From NCBI RefSeq assembly GCF_000281045.1, contig NW_008246070.1, positions 1,287,845 through 1,351,844 on the forward strand: a stretch of DNA of 64,000 nt, in the 5' to 3' direction. Below the pieces are notes generated by a model. That model saw only the letters and a list, made by a program, of their open reading frames with translations. It was not told the DNA's origin and searched no databases. The position numbers and the translations under genes are program-made. Source of the stretch: Saprolegnia diclina VS20. Taxonomy: Eukaryota; Oomycota; Saprolegniomycetes; Saprolegniales; Saprolegniaceae. This document shows, piece by piece, positions 10,676 through 21,906 of the stretch; position 1 is the first letter of the stretch, and each line of letters begins with the position of its first letter.

Positions 10676-12024
10676 ATGCAAGCACCCCGCTGGAACTCTT
10701 CGACGAACGTGGCCTCCAAGGCCAAGCCAGGACCGACTACGACGCCCCGAACAGCACGCGCCACCTCGACGACCTGCACGCGCATGCATCGAGCGATGAC
10801 AGCGCCGGAAGCTATGGCCGTCCCTGGACGCCATGCCCGCGAGCTCGCTGCCTTGCGCGCCGAGTACGAAGAACACCTCGCGAGCCTCCGCACCGACTGC
10901 CAGATGCAGTTGGCGGCGATGGCCACGACCTTGCGTGCCGAGCACCAAGCCAACATCGCTGCTGTGACGACCACACTGCAGCAAGAGCACCAAGAAGCCT
11001 TGGCAACTACAGCAGCCGCGCTTTGCGAAGAGCACTCGACCAAAGAGACGGCTCTGACCTCGCAGCTTGCGATGCTGGCTGCTGAGCGCGACGTCAGCCT
11101 CGAGCGCGCTCGCGTGCTCGACACTCGATCGGAGGGCCTGCGCCGCGATCTCCACACGCTCGCAAAGCTCAACCACCGTCTCCAGACCACGATTGCCACG
11201 ACGGCCACGTCACAAAAGTCCATTGCTGCAGCAACCGATGTCATCGCCACGAAGTTGGCGGGGGCCAGCAAGGATGACCTCGTCGCTTCGCTCCAAGCAA
11301 AGCTCGAGCTCACATCCAGCGACCTTGCGGCGTCCAAGGCGACCGAGGGCGACAACACGGCCCTCCTTCGCGAAGCCACGAGCCGCATCATGAGCATGGG
11401 CGATTGCCTCCATACGCTTCATGCCGACGTGGACGGGCATGCACAACGGGCGCTCCGTGACTTGTCAGCGATGGACGACGCCTTGGTCTCGCATCCACAT
11501 CGCATCGATCAACTTGTGGGTCAGCTTGCTGTGGCCAAATTCGCCGCCTGCAGCGCCCAGCTCGTTCATGAAGCGACGATTCAGAGCAAAGACGAGACCA
11601 TTTGCCGCCTCAACATCGACCTTGTCGACTGCGTCGAGCAAACCAAGATGCACAAAGGGATCGTGGACCAGCTCCAGCGCGACATGGTCACGAAGGACGA
11701 GCTCCTGACAACGCGCGACGACCAAGTTCGCCATCTCCTATTGCAGCTTGACGATGTCAAAGCCCAGCTGTCGGCTACAACAACGGCCAATCCCGACCCA
11801 CGCACCGGTCAAGTTGTATCCATACCAGCCACAGAAAAGCTCACTCGAGCACTTCAACTCGCTCGAAACAAGATCCAAGCCACAGTCACCGAGTGCCGGG
11901 AAACCCTGGCGATCAAAGAAACGTCGCTCGGTCGCCACGAAGACACGTACGATGTGCGCCACCACCACCCGCGTATTTCGGTCCATCGAGTCAACACGGT
12001 AGCGCCACGGCGATGCTAGCATAA
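10676..12024 (+). CDS. Coiled-coil protein of unknown function
   Basis: One long frame from ATG 10676 encodes about 420 residues rich in Ala, Leu, Glu, Thr and Gln. From about residue 45 onward it is dominated by heptad-like helix (for example RAEYEEHLASLRTD, repeated AEHQ/EEHQ units near residues 80-125, and a second helical block from about 290 to 370). The first 45 residues are Thr/Ser/Pro/Arg-rich and probably disordered. The frame stays open to a TAG at 12017-12019, but a typical GTACG...TAG intron at 11947-12002 would replace the low-quality tail and end at TAA 12022-12024; I prefer that model. No domain beyond coiled coil is recognised. The start could lie upstream if there is a further 5' intron. 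Confidence 0.6.
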
Positions 12025-12283
12025 CATTTCTGTACAACCCTATGACGTAATACCTAACCTCAAACAAGACAAGAAAATGAACCTATTACTTGATGCCCTC
12101 ACCATTGTACATCGAATCGGAGCCCCGGTAGGCCCTTTACAGTCCTGGAGTGGTCGACGCACAACTCACAGGCAATCCGACGCGGCGCCTTTCGGTCGTT
12201 ATAGTGAGCCCACCAACTGCCACGTGGCAGAACAGTCAACGGTTTGCATTGCTGCTGAGGCGCTGCGACTTACTTATTTGGTA

Positions 12284-13580
12284 TAGCCGAAGACCCACCC
12301 GCGTGTCGATTCCAGAGTCACCCGATAGCCCATCACCGTTCTCGCAGCCGCTATCCCGCTCATGCAGCAACTCGGTGCGCATTGGTACGACCAAGAGACA
12401 TCTCTGGTTATGGACATCTACGGGTGGTCTTACGACGGATAGACGCATCGGTCGCTTAATGACCGCCTTTGGTGACCTTGACGCCCAGCGCCGCCACCTT
12501 CTTCTCGATCGAGAGTCCCTTCTTGAGGTCTTCCTCGAGATCGATGAGCTTCCAGATGCCGTCGATCATGGTCTGCACGAGCTCGACCTCGGAGTAGCCG
12601 ATGCGCGCCTTGTTGGAGACGTCGTAGACGCCGCCAGGACCCGGCGGCGAGTGCTCGCCCTTGGCGCCGCGCGCCTGAAGACCGAGCGCATCGCAGAGCG
12701 CGTAGAACTGGTCCGAGTTCTCCGAGAGCTTGGGGAACTTGATCATGACGCTGGCGCGGAGACCCGTGCCGAGGTTGGACGGACACGTGCACACAAACCC
12801 GAGGTGGTCGTCGTACATGTACTCGCGGCCCTCGGCCTTGACGACCTTCTCAACGTCGGCGACGCCGCGGCAGAAGCGCTCAAAGACGTTCTTGACGTTG
12901 CCCGTGTTCTCCATCGAGATGACGCGCATGTGGTCTTCCTCGTTGACCCAGACAAGGAACGTCTTTTGGTCGTTGTGGAAGATGCCACGTCCATCGGGCC
13001 AGTCGCGCGCCGCCCCGGCGTTCGTGAGGAGTGTGCCACCGCCCGGCTTTTGGAAGAGAAAGTGGTCGTCGATGAGCTGCTGCTCTTCGTTCTTGGTCAT
13101 CTTGCTCAGCGGATAGTACTTGCCACGGAGGTCGCCAATGAGGTTGCCGAGCGCCTTGGAGAGCACGCGCTCCACTTCACGGCGCTCGCCGCGGGACGTG
13201 CCCGGCGGGAGGGCGAGGCCGCGGACGCTGCGACCCGCGCGGATGCGCGTCGACTCGACGTACGACGACGGGATGTCGCCGTTCTTGATCTTGGTGTAGT
13301 CCATGTCCGAGTGGTGCTTGTCCGTGGGCTTGTAGCCGTGCCAGCCTTCGATGACGAGGTCCATGAGCTCCTTGAAGGTCACGAACGACTCTTCGTCGCC
13401 AGCGACAATGCCGACGCCAAGGTGCGGCGTGTCGATGCCGGTCTGGATCGCTTGGTCGAGCGTGTAGCCCGACGCTGTCGCGCGACCTGCGAGCTTGTGG
13501 TAGATCTCGGGCGTGAGGTTCTTGGCCATGAGCGACCGGTGCTTGGGCGACAAGACCGGGTAGTTGTTGTACTTGGGCTT
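12284..13580 (-). repeat. Left arm of 1,297-bp inverted repeat (phosphagen kinase)
   Basis: This arm reads, on the minus strand, nearly identically to 16859-18155 on the plus strand, with no length difference over 1,297 bp. It covers the phosphagen kinase from the KPKYNNYP segment to the stop and continues about 172 bp into 3' flank. In the flank I count four substitutions; within the coding part I noticed only a few synonymous ones. Outside the arm, the N-terminal coding region of the two genes is clearly diverged. Confidence 0.9.
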
Positions 13581-13824
13581 CTCCGACTTGGCCTCCACAG
13601 GCTTCAATCCAAGATCGTGCTCGATGGCGCGAAGGCGTGCGGCGATTTCTTCAAGCGTGATTGGCGCCGCTGGGGCGTTGGCAGTAGCCGGGCGGTGCAG
13701 GCCGCCGGCGATGCCGAGCGTGAAGGCGCCGACACTGGCGACGACGTGGGCGTTGCTACGCAGAGCTTTGGCTACATCCCATGGTTAGGGCGATACGTGA
13801 TGGCACGTGGAAGGTACCGAACAT
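12456..13824 (-). CDS. Phosphagen (guanidino) kinase, copy 1
   Basis: Two exons: a 7-nt first exon at 13824-13818 (ATG plus four bases), a 46-nt intron, and 13771-12456, giving about 440 residues. The start was chosen because the long downstream frame lacks an in-frame ATG here and the same tiny exon exists in the sister gene. The N-terminus ([12 protein letters not shown] and a Gly/Ala hydrophobic stretch) may target or anchor it to a membrane or mitochondrion. The core is complete: [11 protein letters not shown] substrate/ATP region, WVNEEDHMR, the catalytic Cys in [15 protein letters not shown], and [11 protein letters not shown]. Family members reversibly phosphorylate a guanidino compound from ATP as an energy buffer. 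Phosphagen kinases using taurocyamine are known in Phytophthora; the substrate here is not decided by sequence alone. It differs from copy 2 mainly in the first 65 residues. Confidence 0.9.
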
Positions 13825-14386
13825 GGTTTGTAGCGCAAATGGAAAACTGGCGACGGCCAGCGCAGGGCTTCTATTGTTCGATGTGGCGGTTGGTTGGCGC
13901 CAAAAGAGGATACGGCAACGTCTGGACGATTGGATCTGGTCACAAACAAGTATACTAGTACGCTGAACTAGATTGCAATTCAATTGTCGGTAAATTGCAG
14001 AAAACAAAGCGGTGAATTGCAGAAAGCAACGTGGTTTTCTGGTGCATCTCGACACTTGGCTGCATCGACGGTGCAGCAAGATCCAAAACGTAGATTTGGC
14101 GCCGTCGAAATTCCTGAATTTTAGCCAATCACAGAGCTGCATGCGATGCTGCCGGGGGGCTCGCTCGTCGGTCATTTTGAAATGAAGTTTAATAAAAACG
14201 CGAAATGGCTCAGTGATTTGAAAAAAATACAAAGATCATCTTACTAAATTCAAGTCATATATTATGGGAGACAAAAATAAAAAGACATGTCGTGTATTTT
14301 TATAAATTCGCAAAATCGCTGATTTCCACAACTTGTCCACTCAAAACACTTCATTTGCTTGGAGGCCCGTCGAGACAAGAGCAACC
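13825..14386. other. Divergent promoter region, kinase copy 1 / CCT7
   Basis: About 560 bp between diverging starts. The part from about 14165 to 14340 is AT-rich, in contrast to the GC-rich genes, and is the likely shared regulatory region. A CCAAT box is visible near 14123. No coding frame is supported. Confidence 0.4.
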
Positions 14387-16319
14387 ATGATGATGGTAAG
14401 TCGCTGCCGCCGAGGAAGCTTGCGCAGTCTGCCCGCGCCTCCATGGAACCTCCCCTTCTTGGCTCCATGGAGATGCGAGGATGGGCTAACCGCATGCACA
14501 TGCTTCCTGGATCGACGATCGAAGCTCATGCACCATCCTTCGCATAGCAACCGCAAATTATCCTCCTCAAGGAAGGGACCGACACGAGCCAGGGCAAGTC
14601 GCAGCTCATTAGCAACATCAACGCGTGCCAAGCCGTGATGGAGAGCGTCCGCACGACGCTGGGCCCCCGCGGCATGGACAAGCTCATCCACAAGGGCACG
14701 AAGACGACAATCTCGAACGATGGCGCCACCATCATGGGCCTCTTGGACATTGTGCACCCGGCGGCCAAGACCTTGGTCGACATCTCGCTCTCGCAGGATG
14801 CTGAAGTCGGTGATGGTACGACGTCGGTCGTCTTGCTCGGCGGCGAGTTCCTCAAGCAGGCCAAGCCGTTCATTGAGGAAAACATGCACCCGCAGACGAT
14901 CATCAAGAGCTACCGCAAGGCCTGCCAGTTGGCTGTCCAGAAGATTCGCGATATCCAGGTTCGCGTCTCGGAGACGGACTCTGTCGGCTACCGTCAGATG
15001 CTGGAGCGTGTTGCCGGCACGGCGCTCAACTCGAAGCTCATTAGCTCGCAGAAGGGCTTCTTCGCGCCCATGGTCGTCGACTCGATCTTGAGCCTCGACA
15101 CTGACATGGACATCACGATGGTCGGTATCAAGAAGGTTCCCGGTGGCTCTGTCACGGACTCGTTTATGGTTCGCGGTACGCCTCTATAAACTGCGATTGC
15201 ATCGACTCATAAGGATGAATCGCAGGTGTGGCCTTCAAGAAGACGTTCTCGTACGCCGGCTTTGAGCAGATGCCCAAGTACTTCAAGAACCCCAAGATCC
15301 TGCTTCTCAACGTCGAGTTGGAGCTCAAGTCGGAGAAGGAGAACGCCGAGGTCCGCCTCGACGACCCGTCGCAGTACCAGTCGATCGTCGATGCCGAGTG
15401 GAACATCATTTACGACAAGCTCGACAAGTGCGTCAAGTCGGGCGCCCAGATCATCTTGTCCAAGCTCCCCATTGGTGACTTGGCCACGCAGTACTTTGCC
15501 GACCGCGGCTTGTTCTGCGCCGGCCGTGTTGCGCAGGACGACATGGAGCGTACGATGCGCGCGACGGGCGGTGTCATCCAGACGAGCGTCCAGGACATGA
15601 CGCCCAACGTTTTGGGTAGCTGCGGCATCTTTGAGGAGAAGCAGGTCGGCAACGAGCGCTACAACCTCTTCACCGAGTGCCCCAAGTCCAAGACTGCGAC
15701 GGTTGTCTTGCGCGGCGGCGCCGAGCAGTTCATCGAGGAAGCCCACCGGTCCGTCCACGATGCGCTCATGGTCGTCAAGCGCACGGTCTCGTCGTCGACG
15801 GTCGTTGCTGGTGGCGGCGCCATCGAAATGGAAATGTCGCGTCACTTGCGCGAGTACGCCCGCACGGTCGAAGGCAAGGCGCAGCTCTTGATCAACGCCT
15901 TTGCCAAGGCCTTTGAAATCATCCCGCGCCAGCTCGCGGACAACGCCGGCCACGACTCGACCGACATTTTGAACCGCCTGCGCCAGAAGCACTTCAAGGA
16001 ACCCGAAACGGGCAAGTGGTTCGGCGTCGACATCAACACTGGCGGCATCTGCGACACATACGCGTCCCATGTCTGGGAACCCGCGGCCAACAAGATCAAC
16101 TCGGTCGCTGCCGCCACGGAGGCTGCGTGCTTGATCCTCTCGGTCGACGAGACGGTCCGGAACCCCAAGTCGGAGCAGCCCCAGGGCGGTCCCGGCGGCC
16201 CCGGCGGTGCGCCCATGAGCGCAGCCATGGGTGGCCAGGGTATGCGTGGCATGGGCATGAACGGTCGCGGCGGCTTGGGCAAGGGCGTCCGCGCCTTCCG
16301 CGGCAAGGGCGGCGCATAG
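14387..16319 (+). CDS. CCT7: T-complex protein 1 subunit eta (CCT7)
   Basis: Three exons encode about 576 residues: a 9-nt first exon at 14387-14395 (three Met codons), a 152-nt intron with a GTAAG donor, 14548-15175, a 50-nt intron, and 15226-16319. The eta-subunit identity rests on the N-terminus [12 protein letters not shown], the [11 protein letters not shown] and [11 protein letters not shown] nucleotide-binding motifs, [51 protein letters not shown], and [13 protein letters not shown]. The C-terminus has the usual Gly/Arg-rich tail. CCT7 is one of eight subunits of the cytosolic chaperonin that folds actin, tubulin and WD proteins. The gene lies inside the spacer between the two inverted phosphagen kinase copies. 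The first intron is the longest I placed in the window. Confidence 0.95.
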
Positions 16320-16621
16320 ACGTCTCGTATTTGGATAGTATGTAGGTTACTCCATCATTTTTAACACAGAAAATGACTTCAGCACAGATTGCTCTTGTTG
16401 CTCAGTAAGCGCGCGGGCTGTCGGAGACCCCCAAGATTCGCCCGCGACGCTTCGCTGGATACTTTGCCACGAAGACTTTCAGTAGCCAGCGCCACGATGA
16501 TTGGAGGAAACGATGCTTTCCGCTACATTTTGGACCAATCCGCATCGTTGGGGCTGCTGGAAGATCGCCTTCGCCTCGACCACAAGATCTCACATTCGCA
16601 GTTTAGCTCTCCGACCCCAAC
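16320..16621. other. Intergenic region CCT7 / kinase copy 2
   Basis: A 302-bp gap between two plus-strand genes. It must contain the CCT7 3' end and the promoter of kinase copy 2. Short open frames here show no protein character. No repeat or RNA is seen. Confidence 0.4.
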
Positions 16622-17983
16622 ATGTTTGGTACGTCGCCGCGTCAGCAATGAGATCTTAGCGCTCTTCTTATGGTAGCTAAGGCCCTTCGCAGCAACGCCC
16701 ACGTCGTCGCCGGCGTCGGCGCCTTCACGCTCGGCATCGCCGGCGGCCTCCATCGCCCCGCGACTGAGAGTGCTTCGACGCACTCGGCGCTCCAGGAAAT
16801 TGCCCTCCGCCTTCGCTCCATTGAACAGGACCTCGGCCTCAAGTCGCCCGAGGATGCCAAGCCCAAGTACAACAACTACCCGGTCTTGTCGCCCAAGCAC
16901 CGGTCGCTCATGGCCAAGAACCTCACGCCCGAGATCTACCACAAGCTCGCAGGTCGCGCGACAGCGTCGGGCTACACGCTCGACCAAGCGATCCAGACCG
17001 GCATCGACACGCCGCACCTTGGCGTCGGCATTGTCGCTGGCGACGAAGAGTCGTTCGTGACCTTCAAGGAGCTCATGGACCTCGTCATCGAAGGCTGGCA
17101 CGGCTACAAGCCCACGGACAAGCACCACTCGGACATGGACTACACCAAGATCAAGAACGGCGACATCCCGTCGTCGTACGTCGAGTCGACGCGCATCCGC
17201 GCGGGTCGCAGCGTCCGCGGCCTCGCCCTCCCGCCGGGCACGTCCCGCGGCGAGCGCCGTGAAGTGGAGCGCGTGCTCTCCAAGGCGCTCGGCAACCTCA
17301 TTGGCGACCTCCGTGGCAAGTACTATCCGCTGAGCAAGATGACCAAGAACGAAGAGCAGCAGCTCATCGACGACCACTTTCTCTTCCAAAAGCCCGGCGG
17401 TGGCACACTCCTCACGAACGCCGGGGCGGCGCGCGACTGGCCCGATGGACGTGGCATCTTCCACAACGACCAAAAGACGTTCCTTGTCTGGGTCAACGAG
17501 GAAGACCACATGCGCGTCATCTCGATGGAGAACACGGGCAACGTCAAGAACGTCTTTGAGCGCTTCTGCCGCGGCGTCGCCGACGTCGAGAAAGTCGTCA
17601 AGGCCGAGGGCCGCGAGTACATGTACGACGACCACCTCGGGTTTGTGTGCACGTGTCCGTCCAACCTCGGCACGGGTCTCCGCGCCAGCGTCATGATCAA
17701 GTTCCCCAAGCTCTCGGAGAACTCGGACCAGTTCTACGCGCTCTGCGATGCGCTCGGTCTTCAGGCGCGCGGCGCCAAGGGCGAGCACTCGCCGCCGGGT
17801 CCTGGCGGCGTCTACGACGTCTCCAACAAGGCGCGCATCGGCTACTCCGAGGTCGAGCTCGTGCAGACCATGATCGACGGCATCTGGAAGCTCATCGATC
17901 TCGAGGAAGACCTCAAGAAGGGACTCTCGATCGAGAAGAAGGTGGCGGCGCTGGGCGTCAAGGTCACCAAAGGCGGTCATTAA
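16622..17983 (+). CDS. Phosphagen (guanidino) kinase, copy 2
   Basis: A 7-nt first exon (16622-16628), a 48-nt intron (16629-16676) and 16677-17983 give about 437 residues. An ATG inside the intron at 16671 makes a longer-looking frame, but the spliced form starts Met-Phe-Ala-Lys like copy 1, so I prefer it. From the KPKYNNYP segment to the stop the protein appears identical to copy 1, including the CPSNLGTG catalytic-cysteine loop, and the 3' flank is also shared. The N-terminal 65 residues differ (for example [21 protein letters not shown] against the [21 protein letters not shown] of copy 1). The contrast between diverged N-termini and near-identical cores indicates recent gene conversion between the inverted arms. 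The role is ATP buffering, as for copy 1; the distinct N-termini may send the two to different places. Confidence 0.9.
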
Positions 17984-18155
17984 GCGACCGATGCGTCTAT
18001 CCGTCGAAAGACCACCCGTAGATGTCCATAACCAGAGATGTCTCTTGGTCGTACGAATGCGCACCGAGTTGCTGCATGAGCGGGATAGCGGCTGCGAGAA
18101 CGGTGATGGACTATCGGGTGACTCTGGAATCGACACGCGGGTGCGTCTTCGGCTA
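16859..18155 (+). repeat. Right arm of 1,297-bp inverted repeat (phosphagen kinase)
   Basis: Partner of 12284-13580 in inverted orientation, with a 3.3-kb spacer that holds CCT7 and the diverged kinase 5' ends. The match ends abruptly at both sides, at the same distance from the stop codon in both copies. Confidence 0.9.
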
Positions 18156-18426
18156 GGTAACATGGCCCACGCACGCAACTGCAGCGCCCATGAAGCACCA
18201 ACTCGAAGACTACGACGTTCTCGCGGGCGTCTCTCTCGTGGTCGCGACCTCGGCGAATGCGACGTGATCAGCCTCGTAATCGGGGCGCTGTGGTTCCCAC
18301 TCATACGCATGAGGTTGGACGACACTCGGCAGCCATCTCGAGGGAGTAGACCTCAACCGGATCGTATGGGGAAGGGTCGTAACTGGGCGCGGTTTCGACG
18401 ACCACGGTGTTGGTGATACAGATCGC
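17984..18426. other. Intergenic region, first part shared with kinase copy 1 flank
   Basis: The first 172 bp belong to the inverted repeat arm and are about 98 percent identical to the flank of copy 1. The remainder (18156-18426) is unique and presumably carries the promoter of the next gene. No coding signal is supported. Confidence 0.45.
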
Positions 18427-19964
18427 ATGGGACAGAGCGTGAGCCAAGTACGGCGTCGGCTACAGGGTGAGCCGCCACCGCAGGACGAGGCGACAGAAGG
18501 GCCACCGCCTGACCCTGTCACCCTCCTCGAGACGAACAAGGCGCCGCTCTTCATCGAGGACTACGACGCGCCCAATGCCGAGTGGAACCGCGAAACGCTA
18601 TACACCTACGCCAAGCGGCTCTGCGGCGCGCTGCCCGAGTCCGAGGTCCTCGCCTCCGCTTCCGTGCATCGCCTCATGCTGCTGCGTAGACGGAGCGGCG
18701 CAAACGGTCCCAGCGCCACGCCTCGTTCGTCCCTGGCACCCACAGCGACATCCAGTACGGCTGTCGTCTTGGTGCACTGCCACATGCTTGCTTGTGTAGC
18801 TTTTCGTGCCAGCACCAGCAAAGCGTCCCCGTCCTCGTGGCCGACGCGGCCGTGCGACGCATGCAAACCTTCATGCGCCGCGTCATGTACCGGCGGCGCT
18901 GGCGCAACACCGTGTATACGCTCGTCCATCGGCTCCGCGAGCAAGCGCAGCTCGAGCGCGTCCGCGCCGAAGAAGCCGCGATGCTCGGCCGCTTTCGCGA
19001 TATTTTGCTTGGCGGTTTCTCGGCCGCCAAGGTCTCGGCGCGCGGCAACCTCAAGAACATAACCATGCGCCTCGTTGTCGACGGCGACGCGTGCTACTTG
19101 ACGTGGACACCGTCCGTGAAGAAGGCCCCGCGGCTCTTTATCCGTGCGTCTCCATCTTGTGGTTTGGATGCGAACATCATGTGCATGGTAGATCACATTG
19201 ATCGCGTCGTTGCCGTCAAGAAGGGCGAGAACCTGCATGTGCCATCGCGGCTCTTGCGGCACATTAGCTACCGCCGGTCGCTCATCATCTACGGCACGCT
19301 GCCGCATCTGGCGGCGCTGCCTCTGCGCACCATCCTCCAAGTCGGGTCGTCCAAGGAGCGCGATCTTCTCGTGCGCGGCTTCTCGCAGTTCCTCTCCGAC
19401 TCGGTCTTTCAGACATTCATGGACGACGCCGGCGTGCTTCGGAAAGACAAGCGGCGCGCGTCCATCACGTACTTTAACCCGACGCCAGCGGAGACGACGA
19501 CGGACCACCTCACGGCCTTGGAGCGACTCGAGCGCGCCGAGACTCGCCAGCGCCGCGGCCGCGTCTCGTGCTTTGCCTCCAACGAACCGCAGGACCTCAA
19601 CGACGACGACGACGATGATAACGGCAATGAAGCCCATCACCATCGGAGCGACTTTGTGCTGAGCGACGACGACGAGCAGCCCGAGCCGGACCGGTCCGGG
19701 TCGGACCACAGCGACGACGGTGTACCAGTCCACCCCCACTCGACTGCTGCGACTACGACCAACAACAATGCCAGTGCCGAGTTGGAGGAGAAGGCGCCAC
19801 CGCCGCTATTGCAGTACTATGCGACGCGCTACGACGACATGGAAGTCGCGCCGGGCGTCGTGGACCACCGGCCACGGGCGGCGCTGCCTGTGCTACAGCA
19901 AGCGCACCTCGAGAAGGAAGAAGCGTCGCTGGCCTATTTATTCGAGAGTCTGCTTTCGCAATAA
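18427..19964 (+). CDS. IQ-motif and PH-like domain protein, possibly myristoylated
   Basis: Four exons (18427-18645, 18690-18754, 18800-19143, 19192-19964) encode about 466 residues. The N-terminus MGQSVSQV fits an N-myristoylation signal. After about residue 105 comes a basic IQ-like helix (RRMQTFMRRVMYRRRWRN), then a region from about 150 to 270 whose strand pattern (VDGDACYLTWTPSVKK, RSLIIYG, LPLRTILQVG) resembles a PH domain ending in a helix with Phe-Ser-Gln-Phe-Leu. The C-terminal third is acidic, Ser/Asp/His-rich and disordered, closing with a short helix. Membrane attachment with phosphoinositide or calmodulin binding is a reasonable inference, but I do not recognise the family. The third intron (48 nt) has no stop in frame, so its retention would only insert 16 residues. 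Confidence 0.7.
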
Positions 19965-19991
19965 GAAATCGTATCATTATCAAACGACACC

Positions 19992-20877
19992 TTAGTCGGT
20001 CTTTTGGAGCTTTGTCGACGGAAACGCCAGGCGCAGCGCGGCCATGTGCGGCGGGTGCAGCGGCAGAAGCGCGATATGCAGCGGCCCAAACACTTGGCGC
20101 AAATTGCCAAGAACGCCGACGTAGTAGTAGTTGACGTAGCCGACCTCGTCGCGCTTTTCGCAGTACTCGAGCGTCGTCATGTTGCTCGCTGCGAGGTAGA
20201 GATGCATCAAGCCAAAGCACGTGAGCGCAATGCCGACGCAGACGCTGACAAAGCCAACGAGCACGATCTGGCAGTGCGCCGACGTGAGCGTGAGCTGCCC
20301 GAGAAGGAAGTCGCTGCTGAGCTCGTCCAGCGCACTCGGGACCGAGTACGTGTACAAGAGACTGGCCTCCAAGAGGCACGAGACAGCACTCCAAAAGAGG
20401 AAGAGCACGAAGAACTTGTAGTTCTCAAGGCCAATGCACCTAGTGCCATGAGCATGCATGGCCATAATAGGGAGGCACGTACTTGTTGAGGAAGACGCAG
20501 TGGTGGTCCATCTTGGCAATGCACGCGTTGCACGAGCTGCAGTGGTGCGTGCGGTCAGGCTTGGGCAGGTCGCACTTGCGGCAAAACCGCTTCTCGCCAT
20601 TGTACTTGAGCTCGACGACGCCCAGTGCGGTATCGCTTTGCTGCAGGAGCGGGCTCTCTCTGGCAAAGACGGGCGCGGTCATCGTGCGGCCGAGCGACGC
20701 GCCAAGCAGGAGGACGCAGAGCTGGTACACGAGCGCGTGCAGCAGCGGGACGCGGGCTAGCCCCCGCGGGTTGAAGACAAAGCACGTGTAGAGCCAGAGT
20801 ATGAGGAGCCCAATCGCGCACGGGAGGAAGAGCCGCATGACCTTGGGCATCCCCTTGAGGCAGCCGCACCAGCACAT
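19992..20877 (-). CDS. DHHC palmitoyltransferase
   Basis: Two exons (20877-20483 and 20439-19992, 43-nt intron) give about 280 residues, usual for a small PAT. Two membrane segments precede the cysteine-rich domain CRKCDLPKPDRTHHCSSCNACIAKMDHHC, which contains all zinc-binding Cys/His and the catalytic DHHC cysteine; the conserved NKC-IGLENYKFF follows directly across the splice junction. Two further membrane segments come after. A degenerate TTXE-like motif is visible (NMTTLEY). These enzymes attach palmitate to cysteines of membrane proteins in the Golgi or plasma membrane. The start ATG is followed by a Cys-rich N-terminus (MCWCGCLKG). It diverges from the BET1-like SNARE and its stop lies 27 bp from that of the neighbouring plus-strand gene. 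Confidence 0.92.
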
Positions 20878-21216
20878 GGCGCCGACGGATCAATTGTCGC
20901 TGTTTAGTCGATGCCACTTGGCACAAAGTATCTCGTTTAGTCGCTTAGTCGCAGGAGTGCTCCAACGGCAGTCGAGGACCGTTTCCTGCAACCGGTAGCG
21001 CGCCATTGCAAGATGGATGAGCACCTCACAGGCAGCAGCCGCGCTGGCGCGCGCGAGTCGTGTCGCGCAAGTGAGGACCTACTGGAACAAGGCATGATCG
21101 AGTTAGTCGATGGGTTTGTTTAGTCGATGCGCACGAGCGTGGCCTTTGCTGGCTCGCGCCGATTGGCTATAATTCTGGCCCTTTCGGTGTGCAGTTTTTG
21201 ATTTCCACCAACGCGA
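20878..21216. promoter_or_regulatory. Divergent promoter with repeated TTAGTCG element
   Basis: This 339-bp gap between the DHHC and BET1-like starts holds five exact copies of TTAGTCG on the plus strand (20904, 20937, 20945, 21103, 21120), three of them extended to TTAGTCGATG. No coding frame is supported. Repetition in a promoter-sized divergent gap suggests a regulatory role, which is inference. Confidence 0.4.
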
Positions 21217-21827
21217 ATGCACAGTCGATCCGGGTTCGGGACCAAGATGGCGAACCGAAGCGCGGCCGACCGCGCGGCCCTGTACAACCGCCTCTCGGTG
21301 CGTTCTCTCGCTTGTGTATGGCGATGGCCTCTGGCGGCGCCTGCGCAGAGGCCATCCACAGCTCCATCGCCAAGATCCGAGGGCTCAGCATGGGCGTAGA
21401 ACACGCCAACGTCCAACAGCGCGACGGCCGAGCAGACGCAGCGGCTCATGGAAGACCAGAACGACGAGAAAATCGATCAATTATCTATTCAGATTGGCAC
21501 GCTCAAGGACGTACGCGCCCTCTCATCCTCGACGTACTCATGCTCCCATGGTCGGTAGTTGACGCGTACGATCAACAACCAAGTGACCGAAGACAACCGA
21601 TTCCTCGGCGACATGGTACGCTTCTTTGGCCATCATGGTGGACGATTCCGATCAAACGCGGGACATAGGACCGCGCGTTTAGCAACACCGAGTCGCTCAT
21701 GGGCGGGACGCTCAAGAAGCTCGGGACGATGATGGAGCAGGGTGGGCCCAAGCACATGTGCATGCTCATTACGTTTGTTGTCGTCGTCTTTGTGCTCATG
21801 TACCTCCTCATGACGGGCAAGTACTAA
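21217..21827 (+). CDS. BET1-like Golgi SNARE
   Basis: Four exons (21217-21297, 21400-21510, 21559-21615, 21669-21827) encode about 135 residues; a second in-frame ATG at 21247 would give 125. The body has the BET1 layout: a helix with QRLMEDQNDEKIDQLSIQIG, then the SNARE motif region LTRTINNQVTEDNRFLGDMD with the zero-layer Gln, a Gly-rich turn (MGGTLKKLGTM), and one C-terminal hydrophobic anchor (MCMLITFVVVVFVLMYLLM) ending three residues before the stop. BET1-type Qc-SNAREs act in ER-Golgi fusion. The first intron (about 102 nt) is longer than average; an alternative acceptor inside it cannot be excluded, so residues 18-28 are the least certain part. Confidence 0.8.
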
Positions 21828-21906
21828 TGCTAGTCCCAACACGATCGTCTACAACGTCGAGTTTGTACTTCATAAAAGTGGTTCTTAGTCGCCCGTGACG
21901 AGAGGA

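Noticed and set aside
16670-16676. ATG at 16671 as the start of phosphagen kinase copy 2
   Set aside because: It lies inside an intron; copy 1 has no equivalent start and both share the 7-nt first exon.
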